Source: JABFRZ01 sp964631945
GTDB lineage: Bacteria > Planctomycetota > UBA1135 > GCA-002686595
DNA: 64,000 nucleotides
Direction of reading: 5' to 3'
Assembly (NCBI GenBank): GCA_964631945.1
Contig: CAZWAY010000009.1
Coordinates: forward strand, 40,727 to 104,726
The notes under the pieces were generated by a model. It ran no database searches and had not been told where the DNA came from. It saw nothing but the letters and a program-made list of their open reading frames with translations. Position 1 is the stretch's first letter. Each line of letters begins with the position of its first letter. This document shows positions 34,205-42,717 of the stretch, piece by piece. Made by a program: the position numbers and the translations under genes.

Positions 34205-35560
34205 CTAGCGCTTGGCCGGCCGCAGGCTGAGGCGCGCTTCACCGCCTCGAGTCGGAGTCGACACGAGCCGGACGATGCCCGCGCCCAGGGCCGGGCGCAG
34301 CTCTTCCAGCTCTTCCTCCACGGCGGCCTCGTCGGCCTCGGCGTTCAGCACGGCCACCCCGCGGCCCGAGGTCGTGCGCGCCAGGGCCCGCACCGTGCGG
34401 CCGGCGTGCCGTCCGACCTCGGCGATCTCCTCACCCACCAGCTCGGCCGCGTCGTGGCGCAGGCGTTCGAGCAGGAGTTCGCCCTGGGCCTCCTCGACCA
34501 GGCGCGCGAAGTCCGGACGCACGAATTCTTCGAGCACGCGCGCGCCGCGCCCGGCCTCGATCAGCGAGATGTGCGGCTGCACATGACGGAAGTGAAAGGC
34601 CACGAAGCGATCGGCGATGCGGTACACGCCGCGGCGTGAGCGCAACGGATCCGGATCCGTCAGGGGCACCTCGCGCGCCACCAGGCGCAGCTCGCGCAGC
34701 ACGTGCAGGTACTTGTTGGCGGTGGGGGAATCCACGCCCACCGACAGGGCCACGTCGCCGACGCGCTCCTCGCCGCGCGCGACGGCTGCCAGGATGGAGC
34801 TGTAGGTGCTCGGGTTGGTGAGCTCGGTGTGCAGCAGGTAGTGCACCTCGTCGAACAGGTAGCCCTCGGGGCGCAGGACCTCGCGCAGCAGGTTCTCCTC
34901 GAGCGTGTGACGCTCGTCGAAGCGTCCGAGGTAGGCCGGCATCCCGCCCACGATTCCGTAGGCCAAGAGCGCTTCCGCGCGCGTCCAGCGCTGGAAGAAG
35001 GCCAGCGACTCGCTGGGCGCGAGCGGCTCGAGCCGGCGCTGGCCCGTTCGCCGTCCGAACAGCGGGGAGCGCTCGGCCAGGACCTCCTTCTCCATGAAGG
35101 AGACCTGGCTGCCGCACAGCACCAGCATCAGGCTCGAGCGCTTGCCGCGCAGGTCCCAGAAGCGCTGCACCAGCGAGGGCAGGCCCGGATTGGCCTCGCA
35201 CAGGTAGGGAAACTCGTCCAGCACGAGGATCAGCCGTTCCGCTCCGGCGCGCTCGGCCGCGAAGGTGAGGGCCGCGGTCCAGTCGGGGAACTCGATCGAG
35301 CCGATCAGCGGATCGCCCAGGGCCTCCTCCAGCACGCGCCGGAAGGCGCGCAGGTTGTCCTTGTCGCGTACCTGCGCCGCCAGGAAGTAGGCCGCGCGCC
35401 GGCCGTGGCAGAGCTGCTGCAGGAGCTCGGTCTTGCCCACCCGGCGCCGGCCGTAGAGCACGAAGAGTTCGGCCTTGTCGGAGTCGGCCAGCTCCTGGAG
35501 CACGGCGAGTTCGCGTCGCCGCCCGATGAAGGACGTGGAGTCAGGTGTTCGGCTACCCAT
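34205..35560 (-). CDS. AAA-type ATPase of the archaeal ATPase / DUF234 family
   Basis: A 451-residue P-loop ATPase: FIGRRREL at the N-terminus, Walker A GRRRVGKT (about residues 37-44), Walker B RLILVLDEFPYL, sensor segment LVLCGSQVSFM, a winged-helix region (about 260-330) and a C-terminal DUF234-type nuclease-like domain (about 340-451). Such stand-alone ATPases are abundant in archaea and sporadic in bacteria, often horizontally spread; the function is not established. The ATG at 35560 is followed upstream by a 43-bp AT-rich spacer with a perfect TATAAT on this strand, so the transcript would have a leader of about 15 bases. Confidence 0.85.
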   Translation of the reverse strand: MGSRTPDSTSFIGRRRELAVLQELADSDKAELFVLYGRRRVGKTELLQQLCHGRRAAYFLAAQVRDKDNLRAFRRVLEEALGDPLIGSIEFPDWTAALTFAAERAGAERLILVLDEFPYLCEANPGLPSLVQRFWDLRGKRSSLMLVLCGSQVSFMEKEVLAERSPLFGRRTGQRRLEPLAPSESLAFFQRWTRAEALLAYGIVGGMPAYLGRFDERHTLEENLLREVLRPEGYLFDEVHYLLHTELTNPSTYSSILAAVARGEERVGDVALSVGVDSPTANKYLHVLRELRLVAREVPLTDPDPLRSRRGVYRIADRFVAFHFRHVQPHISLIEAGRGARVLEEFVRPDFARLVEEAQGELLLERLRHDAAELVGEEIAEVGRHAGRTVRALARTTSGRGVAVLNAEADEAAVEEELEELRPALGAGIVRLVSTPTRGGEARLSLRPAKR

Positions 35561-35603
35561 GCCCGCAGTATACGAGTTGGTATTATACTCACAAGTATAC
35601 AAA
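35561..35603. promoter_or_regulatory. AT-rich divergent promoter/operator with three nested palindromes
   Basis: This 43-bp spacer between divergent genes has GTATAC at 35568-35573, GTATTATAC at 35580-35588 and GTATAC at 35595-35600. Their centres are equally spaced (13.5 bp each side), and the whole is an imperfect palindrome about 35584. The minus strand carries a perfect TATAAT (35587-35582) suited as the -10 element for the ATPase. Such an AT-rich island is striking in this GC-rich DNA and fits a repressor operator overlapping both promoters. Confidence 0.6.
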
Positions 35604-36518
35604 ATGGAGAAGCAGGGGCCGCGCGGCGGGCCCCGTAGACTCGGCGCGGAGACCCCCTTGCCGGAAGAGCGCCTCACTCCAGCCTGGTTGCTGGCCCTCG
35701 GTCGCGAAGCGCCGCCCGCGAGCGTCGAGCTCGATGGTCCCGGACCCCCCGCGCGCTTCCGCCTGGTGCGCATCTTCAAGCACGACTTCTTCGCCTACAC
35801 CGCGCTCTACGAGGGTGGGCGCGAGGGCGAGCGCCGGCGCATCGTGCTCAAGATCGGGCGCAAGGCCGCGCTGCTCGGGCTGCCGCTCTCCTGGATCGGG
35901 CGCCTGCACGCGTGGCACGAATCGACCGTGTTCCGCGCGGTCGACGACCTCGACATCGTGCCGCGCTTCACCGGGCGCTGGGGCCGCCACGGGATCACGC
36001 ACGAATTCGTGGAGGGGCATCCGCTCGAGAAGGGCGAGCACGTGCCCGACGATTTCTTCCCGCGTCTGGCGGCGGGGCTGGCCGAGATCCACCGCCGCGG
36101 ACTGGCCTACGTCGACCTGGAGAAGTGCGAGAACGTGCTGGTCGGCCAGGACGGCCGGCCCTACCTGTTCGACTTCCAGATCTCCTGGCGCTGGCCCCTT
36201 CCCTTCCTGCGCGAGCGCTGGCCGGTGACCGCGATCGCGCGCCGCTTCCAGGCGGGAGACCGCTATCACCTCACCAAGCTGAAGCGCCGCTGTCGGCCGG
36301 ATCTGTTCACGCCCGAGGAGCTGAGCGCGGCCAAGCAGAAGCCCTTCCTCGTACGCCTGCACGGCAGCCTGGCGCGCCCGCTCACCTTCCTGCGACGCTT
36401 CGTGCTGGAGCGCGTCGATCCGACCCGCAAGCGCGGTGAGCGCGGACGGGTGCGCCCGCCGGCGGGGGAGGAACAGAGCTCGAGCGCCGCGGGCGAGTTC
36501 GACCCGCGCGTTCCCTGA
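35604..36518 (+). CDS. Atypical kinase-fold protein (lipopolysaccharide-kinase/RIO-like)
   Basis: A 304-residue protein with a reduced kinase fold: VLKIGRKA (likely ATP-binding Lys), EFVEGHPL hinge, catalytic-loop equivalent AYVDLEKCENVLV (about residue 170, Asp and Asn retained) and FDFQ in place of DFG. This resembles bacterial kinases that phosphorylate lipid A core sugars or small molecules more than Hanks-type kinases. The metal-binding Asp of DFG is kept while Gly is Gln. ATG at 35604 sits 4 bp from the operator-like palindrome, so the mRNA would be nearly leaderless. Divergent from the ATPase. Confidence 0.65.
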   Translation: MEKQGPRGGPRRLGAETPLPEERLTPAWLLALGREAPPASVELDGPGPPARFRLVRIFKHDFFAYTALYEGGREGERRRIVLKIGRKAALLGLPLSWIGRLHAWHESTVFRAVDDLDIVPRFTGRWGRHGITHEFVEGHPLEKGEHVPDDFFPRLAAGLAEIHRRGLAYVDLEKCENVLVGQDGRPYLFDFQISWRWPLPFLRERWPVTAIARRFQAGDRYHLTKLKRRCRPDLFTPEELSAAKQKPFLVRLHGSLARPLTFLRRFVLERVDPTRKRGERGRVRPPAGEEQSSSAAGEFDPRVP

Positions 36519-36645
36519 CCTGCGGCGCTCCACCCGCGCCCGCGGAAAGGGTTTCCAGCGCGGGGATCCGAGTCGCTTCTGTCCAGCATCCGGACATGGG
36601 GTAGCCTTGAGGGCCGTGCCCCTGCCCCCGATCGTCGAGGACCGG

Positions 36646-38247
36646 ATGTTCATCAGCCACCCTACGGAAATCGGCCCTTACCGGGTGCTCGAGGTGCTCG
36701 GACAGGGCGGGGTCGGAACGGTCTATCTGGTCCAGCAGCACGAGCCCTTCCGGCGCAAGGCGGCCCTGAAGCTGGTCAAGCTGGGCATGGACACGCGCGA
36801 GGTGCTCGTGCGCTTCTCGCAGGAGCGCCAGCTGCTCGCCCTGATGAGCCACCCGAACATCGCCAAGGTGTTCGACGCGGGCCAGACCGAGACGGGGCGC
36901 CCGTACTTCGTGATGGAGTACGTCGCCGGCGAGCCCATCACCGACTACTGCGATCGCAACCGGCTCGACCTGCGCGAACGGCTGGAGCTGTTCATCAAGG
37001 TCTGCCGCGCGCTCCAGCACGCGCACCAGCGCGGCATCCTCCACCGCGACGTCAAGCCGTCGAACATCCTGGTCTCGAAGCAGGAGGACCGGCCCGTCCC
37101 GATGGTGATCGACTTCGGCCTGGCCAAGATCCTGCGCACCGAGCCCGCCAGCGCCAACCTGCTCACGCGCGAGGGGCAGTTCCTGGGGACGCCGCGCTAC
37201 ATGAGTCCCGAGCAGATCGAGCTGCCCTCGGACGAGATCGACGCGCGCTCCGACGTCTACTCGCTCGGCGTCGTGCTGTTCGAGCTGATCGTGGGGCAGC
37301 CGCCGAACGAGCGCCAGATCACCGACGGCGGCCTGCCGAAGCTCCTGCGCTCGATCCGCGAGGAGGAGTCGGCCCGGCCGAGCACGCGCCTGACCCGCCT
37401 GCGCAAGGAAGGCGAGGAGATCGCCGACAAGCGCCGCACCGACCGCGCGGCCCTGCAGGCCCAGGTGCGCGGCGACCTCGACTGGATCGCGGTCAAGGCG
37501 CTGGAGCGGGACCGCGACCGCCGCTACCAGTCCGCCGCCGAGCTGGCGGCCGATCTCGAACGCTACCTGAGGCGCGAACCGATCGCGGCGCGGCCGCCGA
37601 GCGCGGCCTACCGCGCCGAGCGCTTCGTGCGTCGCAACCCGCTGGCCGTCCTGGGCCTGATCGCGGTCGTGCTGGCGCTCGTGCTGGGCTCGGCCCTCTC
37701 CTACTGGTCGTTCCTGCGCGCCAACGACGCCCGCGAGCCGAAGGCCGCGCTCATGCAGATGTGCGAGAACATCCGCACGGACGTGGCCGATGCGCACCTG
37801 TGGTTCGAGGAGGTCATCGCCGGCGACCTGAGCCAGGACCTCGAGCGCGACGTGCTGGTACCGCTCAACCGCTCGGCAAAGCACCTGGAAATCGCGCTGG
37901 ACGCCAGCCAGCCCAGTCCGGAGCGCGACGCCGCGCTCGCCCCGGAGCGCGCCGAGAAGCTCGGTCTGCTACGGACCCGGATCGACCATTTCCTGGCGGT
38001 CACGATGGAGCGCTGGGAGTCGAAGGACGACGCCGGGCGCATCGGCGGTGAGCTCGACCAGCAGTACGACGCCATCTACCGCGACATCCTCGGGGTGTGC
38101 AGCCAGATCGTGACGGAGCTGAACGAATCGAGCGCGCTCGACTTCCGGAACACGGCCCGCGCCGCGCTCGCCGTCAACGGCGCCATCCTGTTCGTGCTGG
38201 CCGCGGCTTCGGCCATGGCGTTGCGCTTCTGGATGCGGCGGAGCTAG
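36646..38247 (+). CDS. Ser/Thr protein kinase with extracytoplasmic helical sensor domain
   Basis: Kinase domain residues 10-310: GQGGVGTVY, AALKLVKLGMDT, HRDVKPSN (about 133), DFGLAK and GTPRYMSPEQ, close to the usual planctomycete kinases. Unlike those, the chain continues with a membrane helix (about 331-355), a helical extracytoplasmic region of about 150 residues containing DAHLWFEEVIAGD (about 380-392), and a second membrane helix at the C-terminus (about 505-528). The AHLWFEE segment resembles four-helix-bundle sensors seen in histidine kinases and diguanylate cyclases. ATG at 36646; GTG codons upstream are less suitable. A signal-responsive receptor kinase is inferred. Confidence 0.85.
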   Translation: MFISHPTEIGPYRVLEVLGQGGVGTVYLVQQHEPFRRKAALKLVKLGMDTREVLVRFSQERQLLALMSHPNIAKVFDAGQTETGRPYFVMEYVAGEPITDYCDRNRLDLRERLELFIKVCRALQHAHQRGILHRDVKPSNILVSKQEDRPVPMVIDFGLAKILRTEPASANLLTREGQFLGTPRYMSPEQIELPSDEIDARSDVYSLGVVLFELIVGQPPNERQITDGGLPKLLRSIREEESARPSTRLTRLRKEGEEIADKRRTDRAALQAQVRGDLDWIAVKALERDRDRRYQSAAELAADLERYLRREPIAARPPSAAYRAERFVRRNPLAVLGLIAVVLALVLGSALSYWSFLRANDAREPKAALMQMCENIRTDVADAHLWFEEVIAGDLSQDLERDVLVPLNRSAKHLEIALDASQPSPERDAALAPERAEKLGLLRTRIDHFLAVTMERWESKDDAGRIGGELDQQYDAIYRDILGVCSQIVTELNESSALDFRNTARAALAVNGAILFVLAAASAMALRFWMRRS

Positions 38248-38315
38248 GCCGGATCCCGTCCGGTCCGACCCTGGAGGTTGCGGTACCCCGCGGCCGGCCG
38301 CGAGACTGCCGGGCC

Positions 38316-39260
38316 ATGGCTTCCCTGTGGCGAGAGTCCGGCCGCCCACTCGCACCCGTGGGCGTTCTGCTGGCCGCCGGCGGTACGCTCGCGATCGGCC
38401 TCGACCTGCCCGTGATCACGCTGCGCACCGGCCTGGCGCACGACCGCTACTCGGTGCTGGAGGGCATCGCCGACCTGGCGCGCTCGGGCGAGGTCCTGCT
38501 GGCGTTGATCGTGCTCGCGTTCTCGGTGGTCTTCCCGATCGTCAAGCTGGGCGTCCTCGGGCTGGTGCTCTTCCGCCCGGTGCAGGAGCAACGCCGCGCC
38601 CGGCTGCTGCGCGCGCTCGAGCGTCTCGGACGCTGGTCGATGCTCGACGTGTTCGTGATCGCGATCCTGATCGGTTCGGTGCACCTCGGGATGCTGTCCG
38701 AGGCCCATGCCGAGCGTGGCATCTACGTCTTCGCCGCCGGCATCCTGCTCTCGATGTTCGCGACCCTGGCGGTGCAGCGCCTGCTGGGCGCGCAGCGCGA
38801 GCCCGTGGGCGTGCCGCGGGCCACGCGCACCGAGCGCTGGGCCAGCCTGGTGGCGCTGGGGCTCTTCACGCTCGGGCTGTTCCTGCCGCTGATGGTGATC
38901 GAGAAGTTCCGCTTCTGGGACCACGAGTACTCGGTCCTGAGGGCGAGCCGCATGATGCTCGACGAGGGCGAGTACCTGCTGGCCTCGGCCGTGCTCTTCT
39001 TCGTCGTGTTGCTGCCGCTCGCGCGCCTGTCCGGGATCGTGCTCCTGCGCTGGAGCCGCGCACCCGAGCGCTTCGCGCGCGCGGTGCTGGCGCTCGAGAA
39101 GTGGGCCATGCTCGACGTCTTCGGGCTGGCGCTCCTAGTGGTCGTGGCCAAGCTCGGCGCGCTGGCCTCGGTCGAGACCCGCATGGGCTTCTGGATCCTG
39201 CTCGCCGCCGCCGCGCTCTCGTTCCGCGACTCCTTGGCGCTACGTCGGCGGGTGGATTGA
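38316..39260 (+). CDS. PqiA-family membrane protein (duplicated)
   Basis: A 314-residue protein with eight predicted membrane segments in two similar halves. Each half has GLxLPVI / GLFLPLMVI near its start, a Y/EYSVL segment, a loop with GE.LLA, and an LxxLxRWSMLDVF / LEKWAMLDVF signature characteristic of the paraquat-inducible protein A family, which works in lipid transport across the envelope with PqiB-type MCE proteins. No MCE partner is in the window. ATG at 38316, 68 bp after the sensor kinase gene on the same strand. Confidence 0.85.
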   Translation: MASLWRESGRPLAPVGVLLAAGGTLAIGLDLPVITLRTGLAHDRYSVLEGIADLARSGEVLLALIVLAFSVVFPIVKLGVLGLVLFRPVQEQRRARLLRALERLGRWSMLDVFVIAILIGSVHLGMLSEAHAERGIYVFAAGILLSMFATLAVQRLLGAQREPVGVPRATRTERWASLVALGLFTLGLFLPLMVIEKFRFWDHEYSVLRASRMMLDEGEYLLASAVLFFVVLLPLARLSGIVLLRWSRAPERFARAVLALEKWAMLDVFGLALLVVVAKLGALASVETRMGFWILLAAAALSFRDSLALRRRVD

Positions 39261-39263
39261 GGT

Positions 39264-39293
39264 GGCGCGAGCGAGGTTGCCCGTCCTCGCGCC
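39264..39293. terminator. Hairpin between convergent genes
   Basis: Perfect 8-bp inverted repeat GGCGCGAG / CTCGCGCC with a 14-base loop, lying between the stop codons of the PqiA-like gene (39260) and the peroxiredoxin gene (39300, minus). Suited as a bidirectional terminator, although no T-run is present. Confidence 0.4.
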
Positions 39294-39299
39294 GTTCCC

Positions 39300-39755
39300 T
39301 CAGCCGAGCTTCTTGAGCGCGCCCTGGACCTCGCTCCAGCTGCGCTCTTCCTTGGTGTTCTCCTGCACCTGGACGAAGGCGACCTTGCCGTTCTTGTCCA
39401 CGATGACCGTTGCGCGGTGGCTGATGAACGGCACGGCCGGGTGCTGCAGGCCGAACTTCTTGGCGACCTCCAGCAGCGGATCGGCCAGCAGGTCGTGCTT
39501 GATGCCCTTGGCCTGCTTCCAGGCCTTGTGCGACCAGGTCGAGTCGCGGCTGATGCCGACCGTGATCGTGTTGGGGGCCGTGATGGTCGGCTCGTTCGAG
39601 ATGCGGCAGTTCTCCTTCTCGCAGGTCGGCGACCAGTCGAGCGGATAGAAGAGCAGCACGACGTTCTTGCCCTTGTGGGCCGAGAGCTTGAACTCTTTCT
39701 CGTCTTGGGTCTTGAGCGTGAAGTCCGGGGCGGCGCTACCGACGTCGATGGGCAT
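39300..39755 (-). CDS. Peroxiredoxin (AhpC/TSA family)
   Basis: A 151-residue thioredoxin-fold peroxidase. FYPLDWSPTC places the peroxidatic Cys at residue 45, and Cys50 (CEKENC) could be the resolving residue in an atypical two-Cys arrangement. The segment after it (ITVGISRDSTWSHKAW) and ADPLLEVAKKFGL are standard. It reduces hydrogen peroxide or organic peroxides in the cytoplasm; there is no signal peptide. ATG at 39755. Confidence 0.93.
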   Translation of the reverse strand: MPIDVGSAAPDFTLKTQDEKEFKLSAHKGKNVVLLFYPLDWSPTCEKENCRISNEPTITAPNTITVGISRDSTWSHKAWKQAKGIKHDLLADPLLEVAKKFGLQHPAVPFISHRATVIVDKNGKVAFVQVQENTKEERSWSEVQGALKKLG

Positions 39756-39821
39756 GATCGTTCTCCTGGGTTGAGCGCGCGATGCTACCCAGGACGGGCG
39801 GTCCCGACCAGCCCGCTCGGT

Positions 39822-40310
39822 TCAGCGCCAAAGGTGTGTGCCCGCGAGGTCCGCGTGCCGGCTACGCGCGATCTCCCAGCCCTCGTCGCCGTGCTCGAGC
39901 TCGGCCGTCACGGAGATGCGCCAGGACTCCTGCCACTGGCCCGCGCGCAGGCGCGAGAAGGTGGCGGGGACCTCGAGCGTGGCGCGCGCACCGTCCACGC
40001 GGATCACCAGGGCGTCCTCGTCCACCACCACCCGGCTCAGCAGCTGGCGCGTCTCCCGGTCGCGCTCGCGCGCCGCCTGGAACAGCGCGCCCAGCAGCAG
40101 CTCGCGGTCGATCTCGTAGCCCTCGTGGCGCCAGCCCTTGGCCAGCGGCCCGACGCACGAACCCGGCCGGCCGGCGTTGTAGGCCTCCTCCATCTGCTCG
40201 ACGAGCCAGCGGATCTTCGTCTCGTCCGAGGCGAACAGGCGCCGCAGCGGGCCGATCCCCAGGTAGAGCGCCAGCAGCGCGAGCAGCGACAGGACGAGCT
40301 TCTTGGCCAT
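39822..40310 (-). CDS. Small membrane-anchored or secreted NTF2-like protein
   Basis: A 162-residue protein with an N-terminal hydrophobic segment (residues 4-20) and a following alpha+beta domain: helix WLVEQMEEAYNAGRP, then strands RVVVDEDALVIRVDG, ATLEVPATFS and WRISVTAELEHG. The order and the conserved Trp/Glu pattern suggest a SnoaL/NTF2-like cone fold, but no specific family is recognised. ATG at 40310. It lies 66 bp upstream of the peroxiredoxin gene, so co-expression is possible. Confidence 0.6.
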   Translation of the reverse strand: MAKKLVLSLLALLALYLGIGPLRRLFASDETKIRWLVEQMEEAYNAGRPGSCVGPLAKGWRHEGYEIDRELLLGALFQAARERDRETRQLLSRVVVDEDALVIRVDGARATLEVPATFSRLRAGQWQESWRISVTAELEHGDEGWEIARSRHADLAGTHLWR

Positions 40311-40419
40311 GCTCCAGCCTGGATCGGTCGTTCGCGGCGGAGACTCGCGTGCGCTGCGGGTTCGCGGCCCGCCCCCGCGCCCCTGGCCCGCCAGGCGCCC
40401 GTCCCTAAGATGACGCCGC

Positions 40420-42717
40420 ATGCGCGTCGCTTGCATCGGCGGGGGCCCGGCCGGGCTGTATTTCTCGATCCTGCTGAAGAAGGTGCGACCCGAGGCCGAG
40501 GTCGTGGTGTACGAGCGCAACAAGCCGGACGACACCTTCGGCTGGGGCGTGGTGTTCTCGGACGAGACGCTGGGGGGCTTCGAGCAGGCCGATCCCGAGA
40601 GCTACGCCGAGATCCGGCGGCGCTTCGCGACCTGGACCGACATCGAGACGTTCCTCGAGGTCGCGCCCGGGCGCGTGGAGTGCGTGCGCTCGACCGGCCA
40701 CGGCTTCTGCGGCCTGGCGCGCAAGGCGCTGCTGCAGATCCTGCAGGCGCGCGCGCGCGAGCTCGGCGTGCGCCTGGAGTTCGAGCGCGAGATCCGCGAC
40801 GAACGCGACGTCGGGCGCGCCGATCTGGTGCTGGCCAGCGACGGCATCAACAGCCTGCTGCGCACCCAGCACGCGGCGCACTTCCGCCCCACGCTCGAGT
40901 GGCGGCGCTGCAAGTTCGCCTGGTTCGGGACGACCAAGCCGCTCGCGGCCTTCACCTTCGTGTTCCGCTCCAGCGCGCACGGCCTGTTCCAGGTACACGC
41001 CTACCCGTTCCAGCACGAGGCCTCCGGAGCGGGGCCGACGCTCTCGACCTGGATCGTCGAGTGCCACGAGGACGTGTGGCGGCGCGCCGGGTTGGAGCAC
41101 GCCAGCGAGCAGGAGACCGTGCGCTACCTGGAGGACCTGTTCGCGCCCGACCTCGACGGGCACCCGCTGCTGACCAACCGCTCGGTCTGGCGCAGCTTCC
41201 CGGTCATCCGCTGCGGCACCTGGGTGCGCGGCAACACGGTCCTGGTGGGCGACGCGGCCCACACCGCGCACTTCTCGATCGGTTCGGGCACCAAGCTCGC
41301 GATGGAGGACGCCATCGAGCTGGTCGCGGCCCTGCGCGACGTCCAGAGCGGCGACGTGCCGAAGGCCCTGGCGCTGTACGAGGAGCGGCGCGGCCCCGAG
41401 GTCGCACGCCTGCAGCACGCCGCCCGGACCTCGCTGGAGTGGTTCGAGAACTCGGCGCGCTACCTGGCCCAGCGTCCGCTGCCGTTCACCTTCAACCTGA
41501 TGACGCGCTCCAAGCGCATCACCTACGACAACCTGAGCCAACGCGATCCCGAGCTGGTACGCCGGGTCAGCCAGGACTTCGCCGCGCGCAACGGGCTCGC
41601 GCGCGACGCCTCCGGCACCGCGCCGCCGCCGCTGTTCGCGCCGCTCACGCTGCGCTCGCTGACGCTCGCCAATCGCATCGTCGTCTCGCCCATGTGCCAG
41701 TACTCGGCCGTGGACGGTGCGGTGGGGGAATGGCACCTCGTGCACCTCGGCAGTCGCGCGCTCGGCGGCGCGGGCCTGGTGATGGCCGAGATGACCGACG
41801 TCTCGCGCGAGGGCCGCATCACGCTCGGCTGCGCCGGGATGTACGCCGAGGAACACGAGCGCGCCTGGAAACGCATCGTCGACTTCGTGCACGCGCACTC
41901 GCCCGCCAAGCTGGGCCTCCAGCTCGCGCATGCCGGCCGGAAGGGCTCCTGCAACCTGCCCTGGGAGGGCGACGATCCGCTGCGCGACGCGCGCGCCTGG
42001 GAGACGCTCGCGCCCTCGGCCGTGCCCTTCGCGCCGGACTGGCCCGTGCCGCGCGCCATGACGCGCGCCGACATGGACAAGGTGCGTGACGACTTCGCGG
42101 CCGCCACGCGGCGCGCCGCGCGCGCGGGCTTCGACCTGCTCGAGCTGCACTTCGCGCACGGCTACCTGCTCTCGAGCTTCCTCTCGCCGGCCTCCAACAA
42201 GCGCACCGACGAGTACGGCGGCTCGCTGGCGAACCGCCTGCGCTTCCCGCTCGAGGTGTTCGAGGTCGTGCGCGCCGCCTGGCCGGGCGAGAAGCCGCTG
42301 GCCGTGCGCGTCTCGGCCACCGACTGGCTGCCGGCCGGCGAGGGCATCACGCTGGACGAGACGGTCGAGATCGCGCGCAGCCTGCAGGCGCGTGGCCTCG
42401 ACCTGATCGACGTGAGCTCGGCCGGGAACACGCCCGACTCGCCGGTCGAGTACGGGCGCATGTACCAGGTCCCGTTCGCCGAGCGCATCCGCTACGAGGT
42501 CCCGGGGCTCGCGGTCATGGCCGTGGGCGGCATCCAGGGCGCCGACCACGCCAACACGATCCTGGCCGCCGAGCGCGCCGATCTGTGCGCGCTGGCGCGC
42601 GCGCACCTCGTCAACCCCTACCTCACGCTGGAGGCCAGCTCGCGTTACGGCGCGCACGAGTTCCCCTGGCCGAAGCCGTACCTGCCCGCCAGGCCGCGGC
42701 CGAGAGCGGGGTCGTGA
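40420..42717 (+). CDS. Bifunctional CoA-aromatic monooxygenase / OYE reductase
   Basis: A 765-residue fusion. N-terminal FAD monooxygenase (about 1-390): GGGPAGLY dinucleotide fold, FGWGVVFS and VLVGDAAHTAHFSIGSG. C-terminal old-yellow-enzyme domain (about 405-745): IVVSPMCQYSA, LQLAHAGRKGS, LELHFAHGYLLSSFLSP and DEYGGSLANR. This is the architecture of 2-aminobenzoyl-CoA monooxygenase/reductase and of proteins annotated as bifunctional salicylyl-CoA 5-hydroxylase/oxidoreductase, which hydroxylate and then reduce a CoA-activated aromatic ring. Which substrate is used here cannot be decided, and no CoA ligase or other ring-degrading gene is in the window. Its stop overlaps the start of the penicillin acylase gene (GTGA). 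Confidence 0.88.
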   Translation: MRVACIGGGPAGLYFSILLKKVRPEAEVVVYERNKPDDTFGWGVVFSDETLGGFEQADPESYAEIRRRFATWTDIETFLEVAPGRVECVRSTGHGFCGLARKALLQILQARARELGVRLEFEREIRDERDVGRADLVLASDGINSLLRTQHAAHFRPTLEWRRCKFAWFGTTKPLAAFTFVFRSSAHGLFQVHAYPFQHEASGAGPTLSTWIVECHEDVWRRAGLEHASEQETVRYLEDLFAPDLDGHPLLTNRSVWRSFPVIRCGTWVRGNTVLVGDAAHTAHFSIGSGTKLAMEDAIELVAALRDVQSGDVPKALALYEERRGPEVARLQHAARTSLEWFENSARYLAQRPLPFTFNLMTRSKRITYDNLSQRDPELVRRVSQDFAARNGLARDASGTAPPPLFAPLTLRSLTLANRIVVSPMCQYSAVDGAVGEWHLVHLGSRALGGAGLVMAEMTDVSREGRITLGCAGMYAEEHERAWKRIVDFVHAHSPAKLGLQLAHAGRKGSCNLPWEGDDPLRDARAWETLAPSAVPFAPDWPVPRAMTRADMDKVRDDFAAATRRAARAGFDLLELHFAHGYLLSSFLSPASNKRTDEYGGSLANRLRFPLEVFEVVRAAWPGEKPLAVRVSATDWLPAGEGITLDETVEIARSLQARGLDLIDVSSAGNTPDSPVEYGRMYQVPFAERIRYEVPGLAVMAVGGIQGADHANTILAAERADLCALARAHLVNPYLTLEASSRYGAHEFPWPKPYLPARPRPRAGS

